From contig NZ_JAIGNI010000157.1 in the NCBI RefSeq assembly GCF_026130175.1, positions 1 to 64,000 on the forward strand: a stretch of 64,000 bases of DNA. Reading direction: 5' to 3'. This stretch comes from Lyngbya sp. CCAP 1446/10. GTDB taxonomy: Bacteria; Cyanobacteriota; Cyanobacteriia; Cyanobacteriales; Microcoleaceae. The translations under genes were made by a program, and so were the position numbers. The notes under the pieces are model-generated. The model did no database searches. It worked only from the letters and a program-made list of their open reading frames with translations, and was not told where the DNA came from. Below are positions 23,846-32,170 of this stretch, one piece after another (the stretch's first letter is position 1; each line of letters starts with the position of its first letter).

Positions 23846-25249
23846 ATGAAAACTGCGACAGAAAGCCTGCACCTCACAGGTTTTGAGGAAATTTTAGAAG
23901 ACGGGGAACTGACGGTTTCCTCAGCAGATTACAGCCTTTTGACCGATCTCTACCAGCTCACGATGACGGCTTGTTACGTCGGAGAAGGGCTCGACGATCG
24001 CCTTGCGAGTTTTGAATTGTTCGCGCGGAGGCTACCAGAGGGTTTTGGTTATGCGATCGCGATGGGTTTGGCTCAAGCGATCGACTATCTAGAAAAATTT
24101 CGGTTCTCCGAGGCGCAAATTCAGGCTTTGCAGTCCACCGGAATTTTTGCCGGGGCACCGGAGCGATTTTGGACTCTACTCGCCACAGCCCGCTTTACTG
24201 GCGATGTTTGGGCGGTTCCAGAGGGGACGGCGGTATTTGCCAATCAGCCTCTATTGCGAATTGAGGCTCCTCTGTGGCAGGCTCAGTTAGTAGAAACTTA
24301 TTTGCTGAATGCGATCAATTATCAAACTTTGATCGCGACGCGGGCTGCGCGGCTGCGGGATGCGGCGGGCCCTGACGCTAAGTTGCTGGAATTTGGGACG
24401 CGCAGGGCTTTTGGGCCGCAAGCTGCTGTGTGGGCGGCGAGGGCTGCTCTGGCTGCTGGGTTCGATGGTACTTCTAATGTTTTGGCTGCTTTGAAGTTGG
24501 GCCGCCAGCCTGTTGGTACGATCGCCCATGCTTTAGTAATGGCTGTGTCGGCTCTCGAAGGCAGCGAAGAGGAGGCGTTTGCAGCATTTCACCGCTATTT
24601 TCCGGGCGCACCGCTACTGATTGATACTTACGATACTGTGGCTGCGGCGCGGATGTTGGCCGATCGAGTAAACAGCGGTGAAATACCGTTGCAAGGTGTG
24701 CGGCTGGATTCGGGGGATTTGGTAAAATTGTCGCGGGAAGTGCGATCGATCCTGCCGGGCGTGCCGATTATTGCTAGTGGCGATTTGGACGAACACGAAA
24801 TTGCTAAATTAAAAAGTGCGGGCGCTTGCATTGACGGTTACGGTTTAGGAACAAAGTTGGTCAGCGGTTCGCCTGTGAACGGTGTTTATAAGTTGGTGGA
24901 AATTGACGGAATTCCGGTGATGAAGGAGGCAAGCGGCAAGGTAACATATCCAGGGAAAAAGCAAATTTTTAGAACAGTTAAAGATGGAGAAATTGTCAGC
25001 GATTGTTTGGGACTAACAGGGGGGGGGAATTATAATTCAGCGGCTTACATACCATTAATAAGATTAGTTGTCAAAGATGGCAAACGAGTGCAGAAACCGG
25101 AAAGTTTGGACGAGATTGCCAAACGAACTGCTGCTTCTGTCGCCAGTCTCCCGGCAGAAACTCGCCAACTAAATAACCCGATTTCGCCACCGATGGAAAT
25201 TTCTACAGATTTGCAAACTCTCACTCAAAAAACCAGAAAGAGTCATTAG
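23846..25249 (+). CDS. pncB: Nicotinate phosphoribosyltransferase
   Basis: 467 residues. It converts nicotinate and PRPP to nicotinate mononucleotide, the entry of the Preiss-Handler NAD salvage route. DYSLLTDLYQLTMTACYVGE, FELFARRLPEGFGYAIAMGL, EFGTRRAFGPQAA, GTSNVLAALKLG and VRLDSGDL are family blocks, and the phosphate-binding VSGSPVNGVYKLVE part is present near residue 345. nadD and nrtR follow in the same direction after a repeat-rich gap. The C-terminal ~45 residues are variable. Regulation by NrtR is likely. Confidence 0.93.
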   Translation: MKTATESLHLTGFEEILEDGELTVSSADYSLLTDLYQLTMTACYVGEGLDDRLASFELFARRLPEGFGYAIAMGLAQAIDYLEKFRFSEAQIQALQSTGIFAGAPERFWTLLATARFTGDVWAVPEGTAVFANQPLLRIEAPLWQAQLVETYLLNAINYQTLIATRAARLRDAAGPDAKLLEFGTRRAFGPQAAVWAARAALAAGFDGTSNVLAALKLGRQPVGTIAHALVMAVSALEGSEEEAFAAFHRYFPGAPLLIDTYDTVAAARMLADRVNSGEIPLQGVRLDSGDLVKLSREVRSILPGVPIIASGDLDEHEIAKLKSAGACIDGYGLGTKLVSGSPVNGVYKLVEIDGIPVMKEASGKVTYPGKKQIFRTVKDGEIVSDCLGLTGGGNYNSAAYIPLIRLVVKDGKRVQKPESLDEIAKRTAASVASLPAETRQLNNPISPPMEISTDLQTLTQKTRKSH

Positions 25250-25297
25250 TCATCAGTAATTAGTCATTGGTTATAATTTAAAACTGAAATTATAACT

Positions 25298-25466
25298 GGT
25301 TCCCAGGCTCTAGCCTGGGAACCCCGATCCACAGGCTCTGCCTCGCTTAGGAAAAGGTCGGCAGAGCCTCCAGATCTGCATTACCAGGCGGTCGCCTGGT
25401 AACGAGTAAATCCTCTTCCTTCTAGGTAGAGGTCGCTGTCAACTGTCAACTGTCAACTGTCAACTG
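25298..25466. repeat. Palindrome mosaic and CAGTTGA array between pncB and nadD
   Basis: GGTTCCCAGGCT/AGCCTGGGAACC (25300-25324), a GGCAGAGCCTCCAGATCTGC segment and CCAGGCGGTCGCCTGG (25384-25399) are consecutive palindromes. A piece of the composite repeat (CCTCTTCCTTCTAGGTAGAG) and a GTCAACT array (25438-25466) follow. Parts of this mosaic recur at 60620-60680. Confidence 0.7.
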
Positions 25467-25481
25467 AATGAACGATTCCCT

Positions 25482-26081
25482 ATGCAGAAAATTGCCTTAT
25501 TTGGAACCAGTGCCGATCCGCCGACAGCAGGACACAAAACAATCCTGAGTTGGCTTTCTCAGCATTTTGATTGGGTAGCAGTTTGGGCATCGGACAATCC
25601 TTTCAAGTCGCACCAGACATCCCTCGAACATCGATCGGCAATGCTGCTGTTAATCATTCAAGAAATTAATTCGCCGAGACACAATCTTTGCCTACATCCA
25701 GAACTCAGCAGTCCGAGGACGCTAGAAACTGTGGAACAAGCAAGATTGCAGTGGCCGGATGCAGAGTTGACGATGGTAATAGGTTCGGACTTGGTGGGAC
25801 AACTGCCTCGCTGGTACAAATTTGAACAGTTATTAAAAGAAGTGGAGTTGCTGATTGTACCGCGGCCTGGTTATCCGTCAGAACAGTTAGATTTGTGGCA
25901 GTTAAGGCGGCTGGGTGCAGAAGTGGCGATCGCATCTTTGAACGCTCCTGATGTTTCTTCAACTTCCTATCGTGAAACAGGAGACACCGAAGCCCTAACT
26001 CCAACTATCGAGGATTACATTAATCGGGAGCATTTGTACGCATGGCACGAGGCACAAAAAAGAGCGAAAGTTGCTCATTAG
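25482..26081 (+). CDS. nadD: Nicotinate-nucleotide adenylyltransferase
   Basis: 199 residues. It adenylates nicotinate mononucleotide to deamido-NAD. The nucleotidyltransferase motif is GTSADPPTAGH (8-18, variant of GGxFDPxHxGH), and the second is SSTSYRETGD (variant of ISST.iR). VWASDNPFKSHQTSLEHRSAM and ELTMVIGSDLVGQLPRW fit the family. The 3' end overlaps nrtR by 40 bases, pointing to one transcript. Confidence 0.88.
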   Translation: MQKIALFGTSADPPTAGHKTILSWLSQHFDWVAVWASDNPFKSHQTSLEHRSAMLLLIIQEINSPRHNLCLHPELSSPRTLETVEQARLQWPDAELTMVIGSDLVGQLPRWYKFEQLLKEVELLIVPRPGYPSEQLDLWQLRRLGAEVAIASLNAPDVSSTSYRETGDTEALTPTIEDYINREHLYAWHEAQKRAKVAH

Positions 26082-26791
26082 CTGATTTTAAAGTAGGAGT
26101 AGATAATGTAATTTTCTCCGTCGATACCGTGCAAAACCGCTTGTTGGTGCTGTTGGTAATGCGGCAAGACGAACCGTTTATAGATTCTTGGAGTCTTCCC
26201 GGTACTTTGGTGCGACACGGAGAGTCTCTGGAAAATGCAGCTTACCGCATTTTGTCTGAGAAAATCAGGGTCAAAAATTTGTATTTAGAGCAATTGTATA
26301 CTTTTGGAGAACCAGGGCGCGATCCCAGAGAATTCACCAGGGGCGATCGCTATCTTTCGGTAAGTTATTTTGCTTTGGTGCGATTTGAGGAAGCTGAATT
26401 GATTGCTGGGAGTGTCGTTGCGGGTGTCGGCCACCGCGTCGCCGGCATTGCTTGGTATCCCGTACAACAAGTTCCGAAGCTAGCATTCGATCACAATCAA
26501 ATTCTCGAATACGGATATCGGCGACTGCGTAACAAACTTGAATACAGCCCGGTAGCTTTTGAAGTTTTGCCGGAGCTTTTTACCTTGAGCGATCTGTATC
26601 AATTGTATACGACTATTTTGGGGGAAAATTTTTCGGATTATTCTAATTTTCGAGCTCGATTGTTGAAATTGGGTTTTTTGTGCGATACCCGTGTTAAGGT
26701 TTCGCGAGGTGCGGGCCGCCCTGCTAGTTTGTACCGCTTTGATGCGGCTGCTTTTGCTCCCTTCAAAAATAAGCCATTGGTGTTTATCTAG
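26042..26791 (+). CDS. nrtR: NrtR: NUDIX-fold transcriptional regulator of NAD metabolism
   Basis: 249 residues: an N-terminal NUDIX domain (about 15-160) and a C-terminal winged helix (about 170-249, ending SRGAGRPASLYRFDAAAFAP). NrtR proteins repress NAD salvage genes and respond to ADP-ribose. The NUDIX box is degenerate (GESLENAAYRILSEK replaces the catalytic REUXEE), as expected of a regulator without hydrolase activity. The gene begins 40 bases inside nadD; if translation starts later, no good ATG is available. Its neighbours pncB, nadD and nadE are classic targets. Confidence 0.88.
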   Translation: MARGTKKSESCSLADFKVGVDNVIFSVDTVQNRLLVLLVMRQDEPFIDSWSLPGTLVRHGESLENAAYRILSEKIRVKNLYLEQLYTFGEPGRDPREFTRGDRYLSVSYFALVRFEEAELIAGSVVAGVGHRVAGIAWYPVQQVPKLAFDHNQILEYGYRRLRNKLEYSPVAFEVLPELFTLSDLYQLYTTILGENFSDYSNFRARLLKLGFLCDTRVKVSRGAGRPASLYRFDAAAFAPFKNKPLVFI

Positions 26792-26809
26792 CTGTTCATT
26801 GGATGACTC

Positions 26810-26862
26810 CGCCTAAAAATTGAATCCATCGACGGCTTAGGGTCGATCGCAAATTTTAGGCG
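26810..26862. terminator. Inverted repeat after nrtR
   Basis: Arms CGCCTAAAAATTG (26810-26822) and CAAATTTTAGGCG (26850-26862) pair with one mismatch. They lie between the convergent nrtR and tnpB and could terminate either. Confidence 0.45.
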
Positions 26863-26952
26863 CTAGTTCAATCTCTCAGATTAATCGGTGGAGTAAATCT
26901 CAAATCTAAAAATGGAAAATTGACTGACATTCAGGGATCAATTTATTGACAC

Positions 26953-28179
26953 TCAAGCGGGAATCAACGCCACGCTCGATTCTTGATTCATAGAATCGAC
27001 TTGCAGATGCAGAATTACTTCAACATCGGTAGCGGTCAACTCTCCACAAGCGTTCGGAGTATTGCTACCCCAAGTTCCGGTATGCCCTACCGTACTTAAT
27101 CCCCGACTTAGGATGTTCCTAGCTGCGTTATGATCTCTGTCTAAAACACATCCACATCTACAAGCGTGGGTTCGTGTTGATAGACTTTTCTTAACAATCG
27201 TTCCGCAGCTAGAGCATTCTTGGCTTGTTCCGTTGGCTGTCACGGCAATCGTAATTCTTCCGAATACTTTGCCGAAATATTCCACCCAAACTCGGAACAT
27301 ATACCAAGATGCGTCGTTAATTGATTTCGCTAGACAGTGATTCTTCACCATGTTTTTAATCCTCAAATTTTCGTAGGCTACACAGTCGTTAGACTGGATT
27401 ACGCATCTTGCTAATTTCACAGCAAAATCTTTACGTTGTCTACTTATTTTGAGGTGGCGTTTTCCTAGAGTCGCTCTAGCTCTTTTCCTGTTATTGGAAC
27501 CTTTGACGCGCTTTGACACTCGTCTCTGGGACTTCTTTAATCTACGCTCTCCCTTGCGGAGAAATCGTGGATTTTCTACGGCAATACCATTGGAATCGGT
27601 GTAAAATTCTTTCAATCCCACGTCTAATCCAATGGCGTTACCAGTTATTTCTACGGCTTCGGAACGGTCAACTTGAATGCAGAATTGGACGTAATACCCG
27701 TCTGCACGTTTTACTAGCCGTACTCGTTTAATTTGAGTAGGTTGGTAGAAGTGCAAGTCGCGCGTCCCCTTTAGTTTCAGTTTCCCAATTCCTTGTTTGT
27801 CGGTGAAGGTGATAGATTTCCGATCTGATGCCAATTTCCAACCGCTAGTTTTATATTCAACTGAGCGGTTATCTTTTTGGAATTGCGGAAATCCTTTTTT
27901 ACCGGGAACCTTCTTTTTACAGTTGTCGTAGAATCGGGAGATTGCAGACCACGATCTTTCTGCACTCGCCTGTCGAGCCATGCTGTTCAATTCATCACAA
28001 AACGGAAATTCTTTTGCTAATACTGCACAATATTTACTTAGATCGTTTTTGTCAATCTTTTCGCCATCCATCCACAATCGAATTGCTTTGTTTCGGATAA
28101 ATTGTACTGTTCGTATAGCTTGATAGACAGCATCAAACTGCTGTCGCTTTCCGTATGTTTTAAATTCAAAAACTAGCAT
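26953..28179 (-). CDS. tnpB: TnpB, IS605 OrfB-family RNA-guided nuclease, complete
   Basis: 408 residues with the full RuvC triad: Asp186 in GLDVGLKEF, Glu270 in VAYENLRIKNM and Asp347 in CVLDRDHNAARNIL. The zinc finger has CSSCG (322, 325) and CRCGC (342, 344). The first ~110 residues are the basic helix-rich RNA-binding part. No tnpA is adjacent, so the element is a solitary tnpB that moves only in trans, or is domesticated. The guide RNA in such elements overlaps the 3' end of the gene, here below 27000. It interrupts the spacing between nrtR and the mutase/nadE genes. Confidence 0.9.
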   Translation of the reverse strand: MLVFEFKTYGKRQQFDAVYQAIRTVQFIRNKAIRLWMDGEKIDKNDLSKYCAVLAKEFPFCDELNSMARQASAERSWSAISRFYDNCKKKVPGKKGFPQFQKDNRSVEYKTSGWKLASDRKSITFTDKQGIGKLKLKGTRDLHFYQPTQIKRVRLVKRADGYYVQFCIQVDRSEAVEITGNAIGLDVGLKEFYTDSNGIAVENPRFLRKGERRLKKSQRRVSKRVKGSNNRKRARATLGKRHLKISRQRKDFAVKLARCVIQSNDCVAYENLRIKNMVKNHCLAKSINDASWYMFRVWVEYFGKVFGRITIAVTANGTSQECSSCGTIVKKSLSTRTHACRCGCVLDRDHNAARNILSRGLSTVGHTGTWGSNTPNACGELTATDVEVILHLQVDSMNQESSVALIPA

Positions 28180-28268
28180 GACTTCGACCTCATCACGATA
28201 TATTTACAATAACAAAATTGGTATAAAGCAAATACAATCTGTTACAATAGTTCACAAGAAAGACTGAA

Positions 28269-28316
28269 GGGGACTGAAGTCCCTCGCCTCGCTTTCATCG
28301 AGGGAACTAAAGTCAC
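28269..28316. repeat. Imperfect hairpin upstream of tnpB
   Basis: GACTGAAGTCCCTCG and CGAGGGAACTAAAGTC face each other across a short loop. The position matches the left-end hairpin of IS200/IS605-type elements, which Y1 transposases recognise. I infer the element boundary lies near here. Confidence 0.4.
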
Positions 28317-28383
28317 GCTCGCTTGGAGCATTCCGCTAGTTTTCTTGTAGTATGAGAAAAGAAGCTATTAAGGAGTGCCGGCA

Positions 28384-28677
28384 ATGAAAGACCCTGATGA
28401 ATGCGCTAATATTCACGAAGTTCGGGAGGAAATTGATATCATCGATCGAGAAGTGATAGAGGCTTTGAGCAAGAGATTTCAATACGTCATCGCAGCAGCA
28501 AGGTTCAAAACGAGTGAAGCGAGCGTTAGAGCGCCCGATCGCTTTCATGCTATGTTACAGCAGCGACGCGAGTGGGCCAGTGAATCGGGTTTGAATCCTG
28601 ATGTGGTTGAAAATATTTACCGCCATTTGGTCAATCATTTTATTGAGGAAGAGTTAAAACATTACAAATCCGAGTAA
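28384..28677 (+). CDS. Chorismate mutase-family protein (PchB-like)
   Basis: 97 residues from the ATG at 28384, with AGGAG eight bases upstream. EVREEIDIIDREVIEALSKR, FKTSEASVRAPDRFHAMLQQ and NIYRHLVNHFIEEELKHY follow the AroQ/PchB helical fold. Such small proteins act as chorismate mutase or as isochorismate-pyruvate lyase, and the residues seen do not decide. It lies alone 94 bases before nadE, without siderophore or aromatic-amino-acid genes nearby. Confidence 0.78.
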   Translation: MKDPDECANIHEVREEIDIIDREVIEALSKRFQYVIAAARFKTSEASVRAPDRFHAMLQQRREWASESGLNPDVVENIYRHLVNHFIEEELKHYKSE

Positions 28678-28771
28678 TGAGTAATGTTTCCCGACATTCA
28701 AGTCTAGGTATATAGGAAATTAAGTCCGCATCGGCGGACTGCTAGCAAGACTTATTAGGTGAATTGGTGAT

Positions 28772-30583
28772 ATGAAAATTGCGATCGCACAACTAAACCC
28801 TACTATTGGTGATATTTTTGGCAACTCCAACCTAATTCTGGAGGCTGCGAAACAAGCGCAGGTTGAGGGCGCAAACTTATTGCTAACAACGGAACTTTCC
28901 CTGATCGGTTATCCGCCGCGCGATTTGTTGATGAACCCGAGTTTCATCGCAGCCGCAGGCGCACATTTGCTGCAACTGGCGCAAGCTTTGCCACCGGATT
29001 TGGCAGTCATTGTCGGGACTGCCTTACCTAATGCTGATGCTGTAAAACTCGGCGAAAAATTATTGTTCAACAGTGCTGTTTTGTTGCAAAATGGCGCAGT
29101 CCAACAAGTTTTTAATAAACGCTTGTTACCTACCTATGATGTATTTGATGAAGATAGATATTTTGAACCTGGAAAAAACAGTAATTATTTCACTATTGGT
29201 AAACTCAAAATTGGTGTGACAATTTGTGAGGATTTGTGGAACAATGAGGAGTTTTGGGGTAAACGCAGTTACGCGGGTGATCCTATTTCCGATTTGGCAA
29301 AATTGGGCGTGGATTTAGTGGTGAATTTGTCGGCATCGCCTTATTCTGTCGGGAAGCGGGGAGTGCGATCGGCGATGTTGCAGCACAGTGTCATTCGTTC
29401 AGGGATACCGATTGTTTATGCTAATCAGGTCGGGGGAAATGATGATATTATTTTTGATGGTAGCAGTTTTGCGGTGAATCGTCAGGGTAATTTGATTCTG
29501 GTATTGGCTTCTTTTTCAACGGATTTTGCTGTACTGGAATATGATGAGAATAGACAAGATTTGATGGGCAGCGGGAACGGGCAAGATGCCCGTTCCACAA
29601 GTGATTTTGGAGGGGAATGTGAAGCACAAAAAGCAGGTTTGATTAGCACTGGTGGGAACGGGCAAGATGCCCATTCCACAACAGAAACTGGTTTAAGTTT
29701 TGAACCGCCATTCGGGGATGCGGAAATTTGGGCGGCTTTGGTTTTGGGAGTGCGAGATTATGTTCGCAAGTGCGGTTTTTCTAAGGTTGTACTTGGTTTG
29801 AGTGGCGGGATAGATTCGGCTTTGGTGGCGGCGATCGCTAGTTGCGCGATCGGGCCCGAAAATGTGCTGGGGGTGCTGATGCCTTCTCCTTACAGTTCGG
29901 ATCATTCGGTTAATGATGCTTTGGAATTAGCCCGAAATCTCGGTATTGCGATCGAACTATTGCCGATCGCCGATTTGATGAAAACTTACGATCGCACTTT
30001 CGCCGATTTGTTTGTCAATACCACTTTCGGGATTGCCGAGGAAAATATTCAATCGCGAATTCGTGGCAATCTGTTGATGGCAATTTCTAACAAGTTCGGA
30101 CATTTGCTGCTTTCCACTGGCAATAAGTCGGAAATGTCGGTGGGTTACTGCACTCTCTACGGCGACATGAATGGCGGCTTGGCAGTCATTTCTGATGTTC
30201 CAAAGACTCGCGTTTATTCGCTTTGTCGGTGGCTGAATTCTGACAGCGGGATTGGGGGAAATGCTGTTCAGTTGGGAGAAGAGATGATTCCAGTTAATAT
30301 TATCAATAAAGCGCCGAGTGCTGAACTGAAACCGGGGCAAGTTGACCAAGATTCTTTGCCTGGTTATGATGTTTTGGATGACATCTTGCAGCGGTTGATC
30401 GAACATCACGAATCTACCCAACAAATTATCGCGGCGGGACACGATGCAGCGGTGGTTAAGCGTGTAGTAAAATTAGTCACGCAATCGGAGTTTAAACGGC
30501 GACAAGCAGCGCCCGGTTTGAAAATTAGCGATCGAGCTTTTGGTACCGGTTGGCGGATGCCGATCGCCAAAGCTTCCTTTTAA
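28772..30583 (+). CDS. nadE: Glutamine-dependent NAD synthetase with repeat-expanded linker
   Basis: 603 residues. The N-terminal nitrilase-type glutaminase (about 1-255) shows LTTELSLIGYPPRDLL, KRLLPTYDVFDEDRYF and TICEDLW; the C-terminal synthetase has VLGLSGGIDSALVAA and NKSEMSVGYCTLYGDMNGG. Together they turn deamido-NAD into NAD. Between the domains lies a stretch of about 50 residues (GNGQDARSTSDFGG..., GGNGQDAHSTT) encoded by two palindromic repeats, in frame. The protein is therefore somewhat longer than related enzymes. Spacing places it after the PchB-like gene in the same direction. Confidence 0.92.
   Translation: MKIAIAQLNPTIGDIFGNSNLILEAAKQAQVEGANLLLTTELSLIGYPPRDLLMNPSFIAAAGAHLLQLAQALPPDLAVIVGTALPNADAVKLGEKLLFNSAVLLQNGAVQQVFNKRLLPTYDVFDEDRYFEPGKNSNYFTIGKLKIGVTICEDLWNNEEFWGKRSYAGDPISDLAKLGVDLVVNLSASPYSVGKRGVRSAMLQHSVIRSGIPIVYANQVGGNDDIIFDGSSFAVNRQGNLILVLASFSTDFAVLEYDENRQDLMGSGNGQDARSTSDFGGECEAQKAGLISTGGNGQDAHSTTETGLSFEPPFGDAEIWAALVLGVRDYVRKCGFSKVVLGLSGGIDSALVAAIASCAIGPENVLGVLMPSPYSSDHSVNDALELARNLGIAIELLPIADLMKTYDRTFADLFVNTTFGIAEENIQSRIRGNLLMAISNKFGHLLLSTGNKSEMSVGYCTLYGDMNGGLAVISDVPKTRVYSLCRWLNSDSGIGGNAVQLGEEMIPVNIINKAPSAELKPGQVDQDSLPGYDVLDDILQRLIEHHESTQQIIAAGHDAAVVKRVVKLVTQSEFKRRQAAPGLKISDRAFGTGWRMPIAKASF
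29573..29677 (+). repeat. Two in-frame palindromes inside nadE
   Basis: Copies GGGAACGGGCAAGATGCCCG... at 29573-29596 and 29654-29677 (24 bases each) lie 57 bases apart inside the nadE linker. The core matches the inverted repeat at 17439-17498. Both keep the reading frame and encode GNGQDARST and GNGQDAHST. Confidence 0.85.
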
Positions 30584-30727
30584 GTAGGTGGTTATAAATA
30601 AACATTACATGGGAGAGGGCGGGTTTTGAATAAAATTATTGGTTGGGATGTTATAGATTGTGGCTTAACCCGCTGCTACCAGATATTATGTTTTTTGTGA
30701 TGACTTGACTTACTTATTAAACGCAAA

Positions 30728-31663
30728 ATGGTTAACATCGACGGTACTTTCGGCTTCGATTTTCTCCTGGGAACTCCCGGAAACGATACGATGAGAGGAT
30801 TTGCGGGGAATGACACAATTCAAGGTTTGGCGGGGAATGACCTAATTTTTGGCGATCGCGACAATGACTTACTGGCCGGAAACGAAGGCGCCGATACCCT
30901 GTTTGGAGGGCAAGGAAGCGATACAATCTATGGAGGACAAGGTGAAGATGCGATTAATGGCGATCGGGGTAACGATTTGCTAATCGGCGACGAAGGCAAA
31001 GATATCTTGACAGGAGGCGCGGGCGATGATTTATTTGTAATTGATCAAACCTCCGTCGTATCTACTGTTACTGAAGCCGATATAATTACAGATTTTGGCA
31101 ACGGAAATGATAAAATTGTCTTGACAGATGGCATCAAGTTTAGCGATTTAAATATTTCTGTTTTTGAGAACCAAACTCTGATACAAAATAAAAATTCTGG
31201 TAACTATTTAGGAGTAGTTTCAGGAAGATTTAATTTGACTGAATCAAACTTTATCTCAATGTTTGGTGGGATGGATATGGGTCAAATTTTGCCAGTTTCT
31301 GTGAATACTATTTTGGGCGCGGGCGCGGGCGGGATCGGACTAGAAGTAGCGCAAACTCCCCAAGAACAAGCAATTGGCTTAATGTTTCGGACAGAATTGC
31401 CCGATGACAGGGGAATGCTTTTCCCGATCGCCCCCCCGCGCAATGTGCGTTTCTGGATGAAAAACGTGCAAATCGAGCTCGATATGATTTTTCTGCGGGA
31501 AGGCATCGTGCAGGCGATAATTTCCAACGTACCGCCCTGTTTCAGCGACACCTGTCCCAGCTACGGCCCCGATTTTCCCGTTGACGGAGTGATCGAGCTC
31601 AAAGGCGGTAGGGCGGCCCAATTGGGATTGAAAATTGGCGATCGGATTCCCAATTTACCCTAA
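30728..31663 (+). CDS. RTX calcium-binding repeats fused to a DUF192 domain
   Basis: 311 residues. The first part (about 10-110) has RTX nonapeptides (GFAGNDTIQGLAGNDLIFG, GGQGSDTIYGGQGEDAINGD, GGAGDDLF) that bind calcium in secreted proteins. Residues about 110-190 resemble the RTX C-terminal beta part (NDKIVLTDGIKF). The C-terminal part (about 200-310) is DUF192: IGLMFRTELPDDRGMLFPI, VRFWMKNVQIELDMIFL and GVIELKGGRAAQLGLKIGD. DUF192 proteins are usually small exported proteins with a signal peptide; this fusion has none and may be exported by type I secretion. The DUF192 function is unknown. Confidence 0.78.
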   Translation: MVNIDGTFGFDFLLGTPGNDTMRGFAGNDTIQGLAGNDLIFGDRDNDLLAGNEGADTLFGGQGSDTIYGGQGEDAINGDRGNDLLIGDEGKDILTGGAGDDLFVIDQTSVVSTVTEADIITDFGNGNDKIVLTDGIKFSDLNISVFENQTLIQNKNSGNYLGVVSGRFNLTESNFISMFGGMDMGQILPVSVNTILGAGAGGIGLEVAQTPQEQAIGLMFRTELPDDRGMLFPIAPPRNVRFWMKNVQIELDMIFLREGIVQAIISNVPPCFSDTCPSYGPDFPVDGVIELKGGRAAQLGLKIGDRIPNLP

Positions 31664-31722
31664 AAAGTATAGGATTTTAAGTAAATCCACCTAATTAAAC
31701 GTAAAATACAGATAGCTCAAAA

Positions 31723-32052
31723 ATGAACCCTATTGAATTAACAATAATCTCCAATCAAACTCAAGACGGTTTAGCTTACCAACATTTACGATTACGAATT
31801 ACAACTCAAGACGGTATCATCACACCCGAAGATTTACAAGGTTTAAAAATCCCTGAAAATGCTCAATTCAGCCAAGGAATTGTCATCGAAGGTAGAGGAG
31901 CAATTTGGTTGTACGGGTATTTAGTGCACGAATGCCATCCTGCCGCTTGGGTTGGATGTTACGATCCGCGATTAGAAGGTGCGGTGGTGGTAGCGACGCA
32001 CAAGCACGAAGTTTCGGTTGGACAAATAATAAAATTGAATTTACCAAGTTAG
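31723..32052 (+). CDS. csx3: Csx3-like CRISPR-accessory protein, stand-alone
   Basis: 109 residues. GIVIEGRGAIWLYGYLVHEC, then HPAAWVGCYDPRLEGAVVVA and ATHKHEVSVGQII match the Csx3 pattern (PxWLY.YLvHe.H, DPRL.GAVVV). Characterised Csx3 proteins degrade cyclic tetra-adenylate, the second messenger of type III CRISPR systems, or act as metal-dependent RNA exonucleases. The candidate catalytic/metal residues His69, His72 and Asp81 are present. Cyanobacterial relatives are often fused to another domain; this one is not. No CRISPR array or cas gene is in the window. Confidence 0.75.
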   Translation: MNPIELTIISNQTQDGLAYQHLRLRITTQDGIITPEDLQGLKIPENAQFSQGIVIEGRGAIWLYGYLVHECHPAAWVGCYDPRLEGAVVVATHKHEVSVGQIIKLNLPS

Positions 32053-32170
32053 TAAATTAGATATTGTTGGGCAAGTTACTATATGTAGGGTGCGCAGTGC
32101 GCACCTTACAGCTATATGTAGGATGTCAAACTACTTTTTATCTAAGTCCTAATTTAATTTTAATTATAAT

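Noticed and set aside
29957-30442. 161-codon minus-strand frame inside nadE
   Set aside because: Antisense to the conserved synthetase domain, with no family motif.
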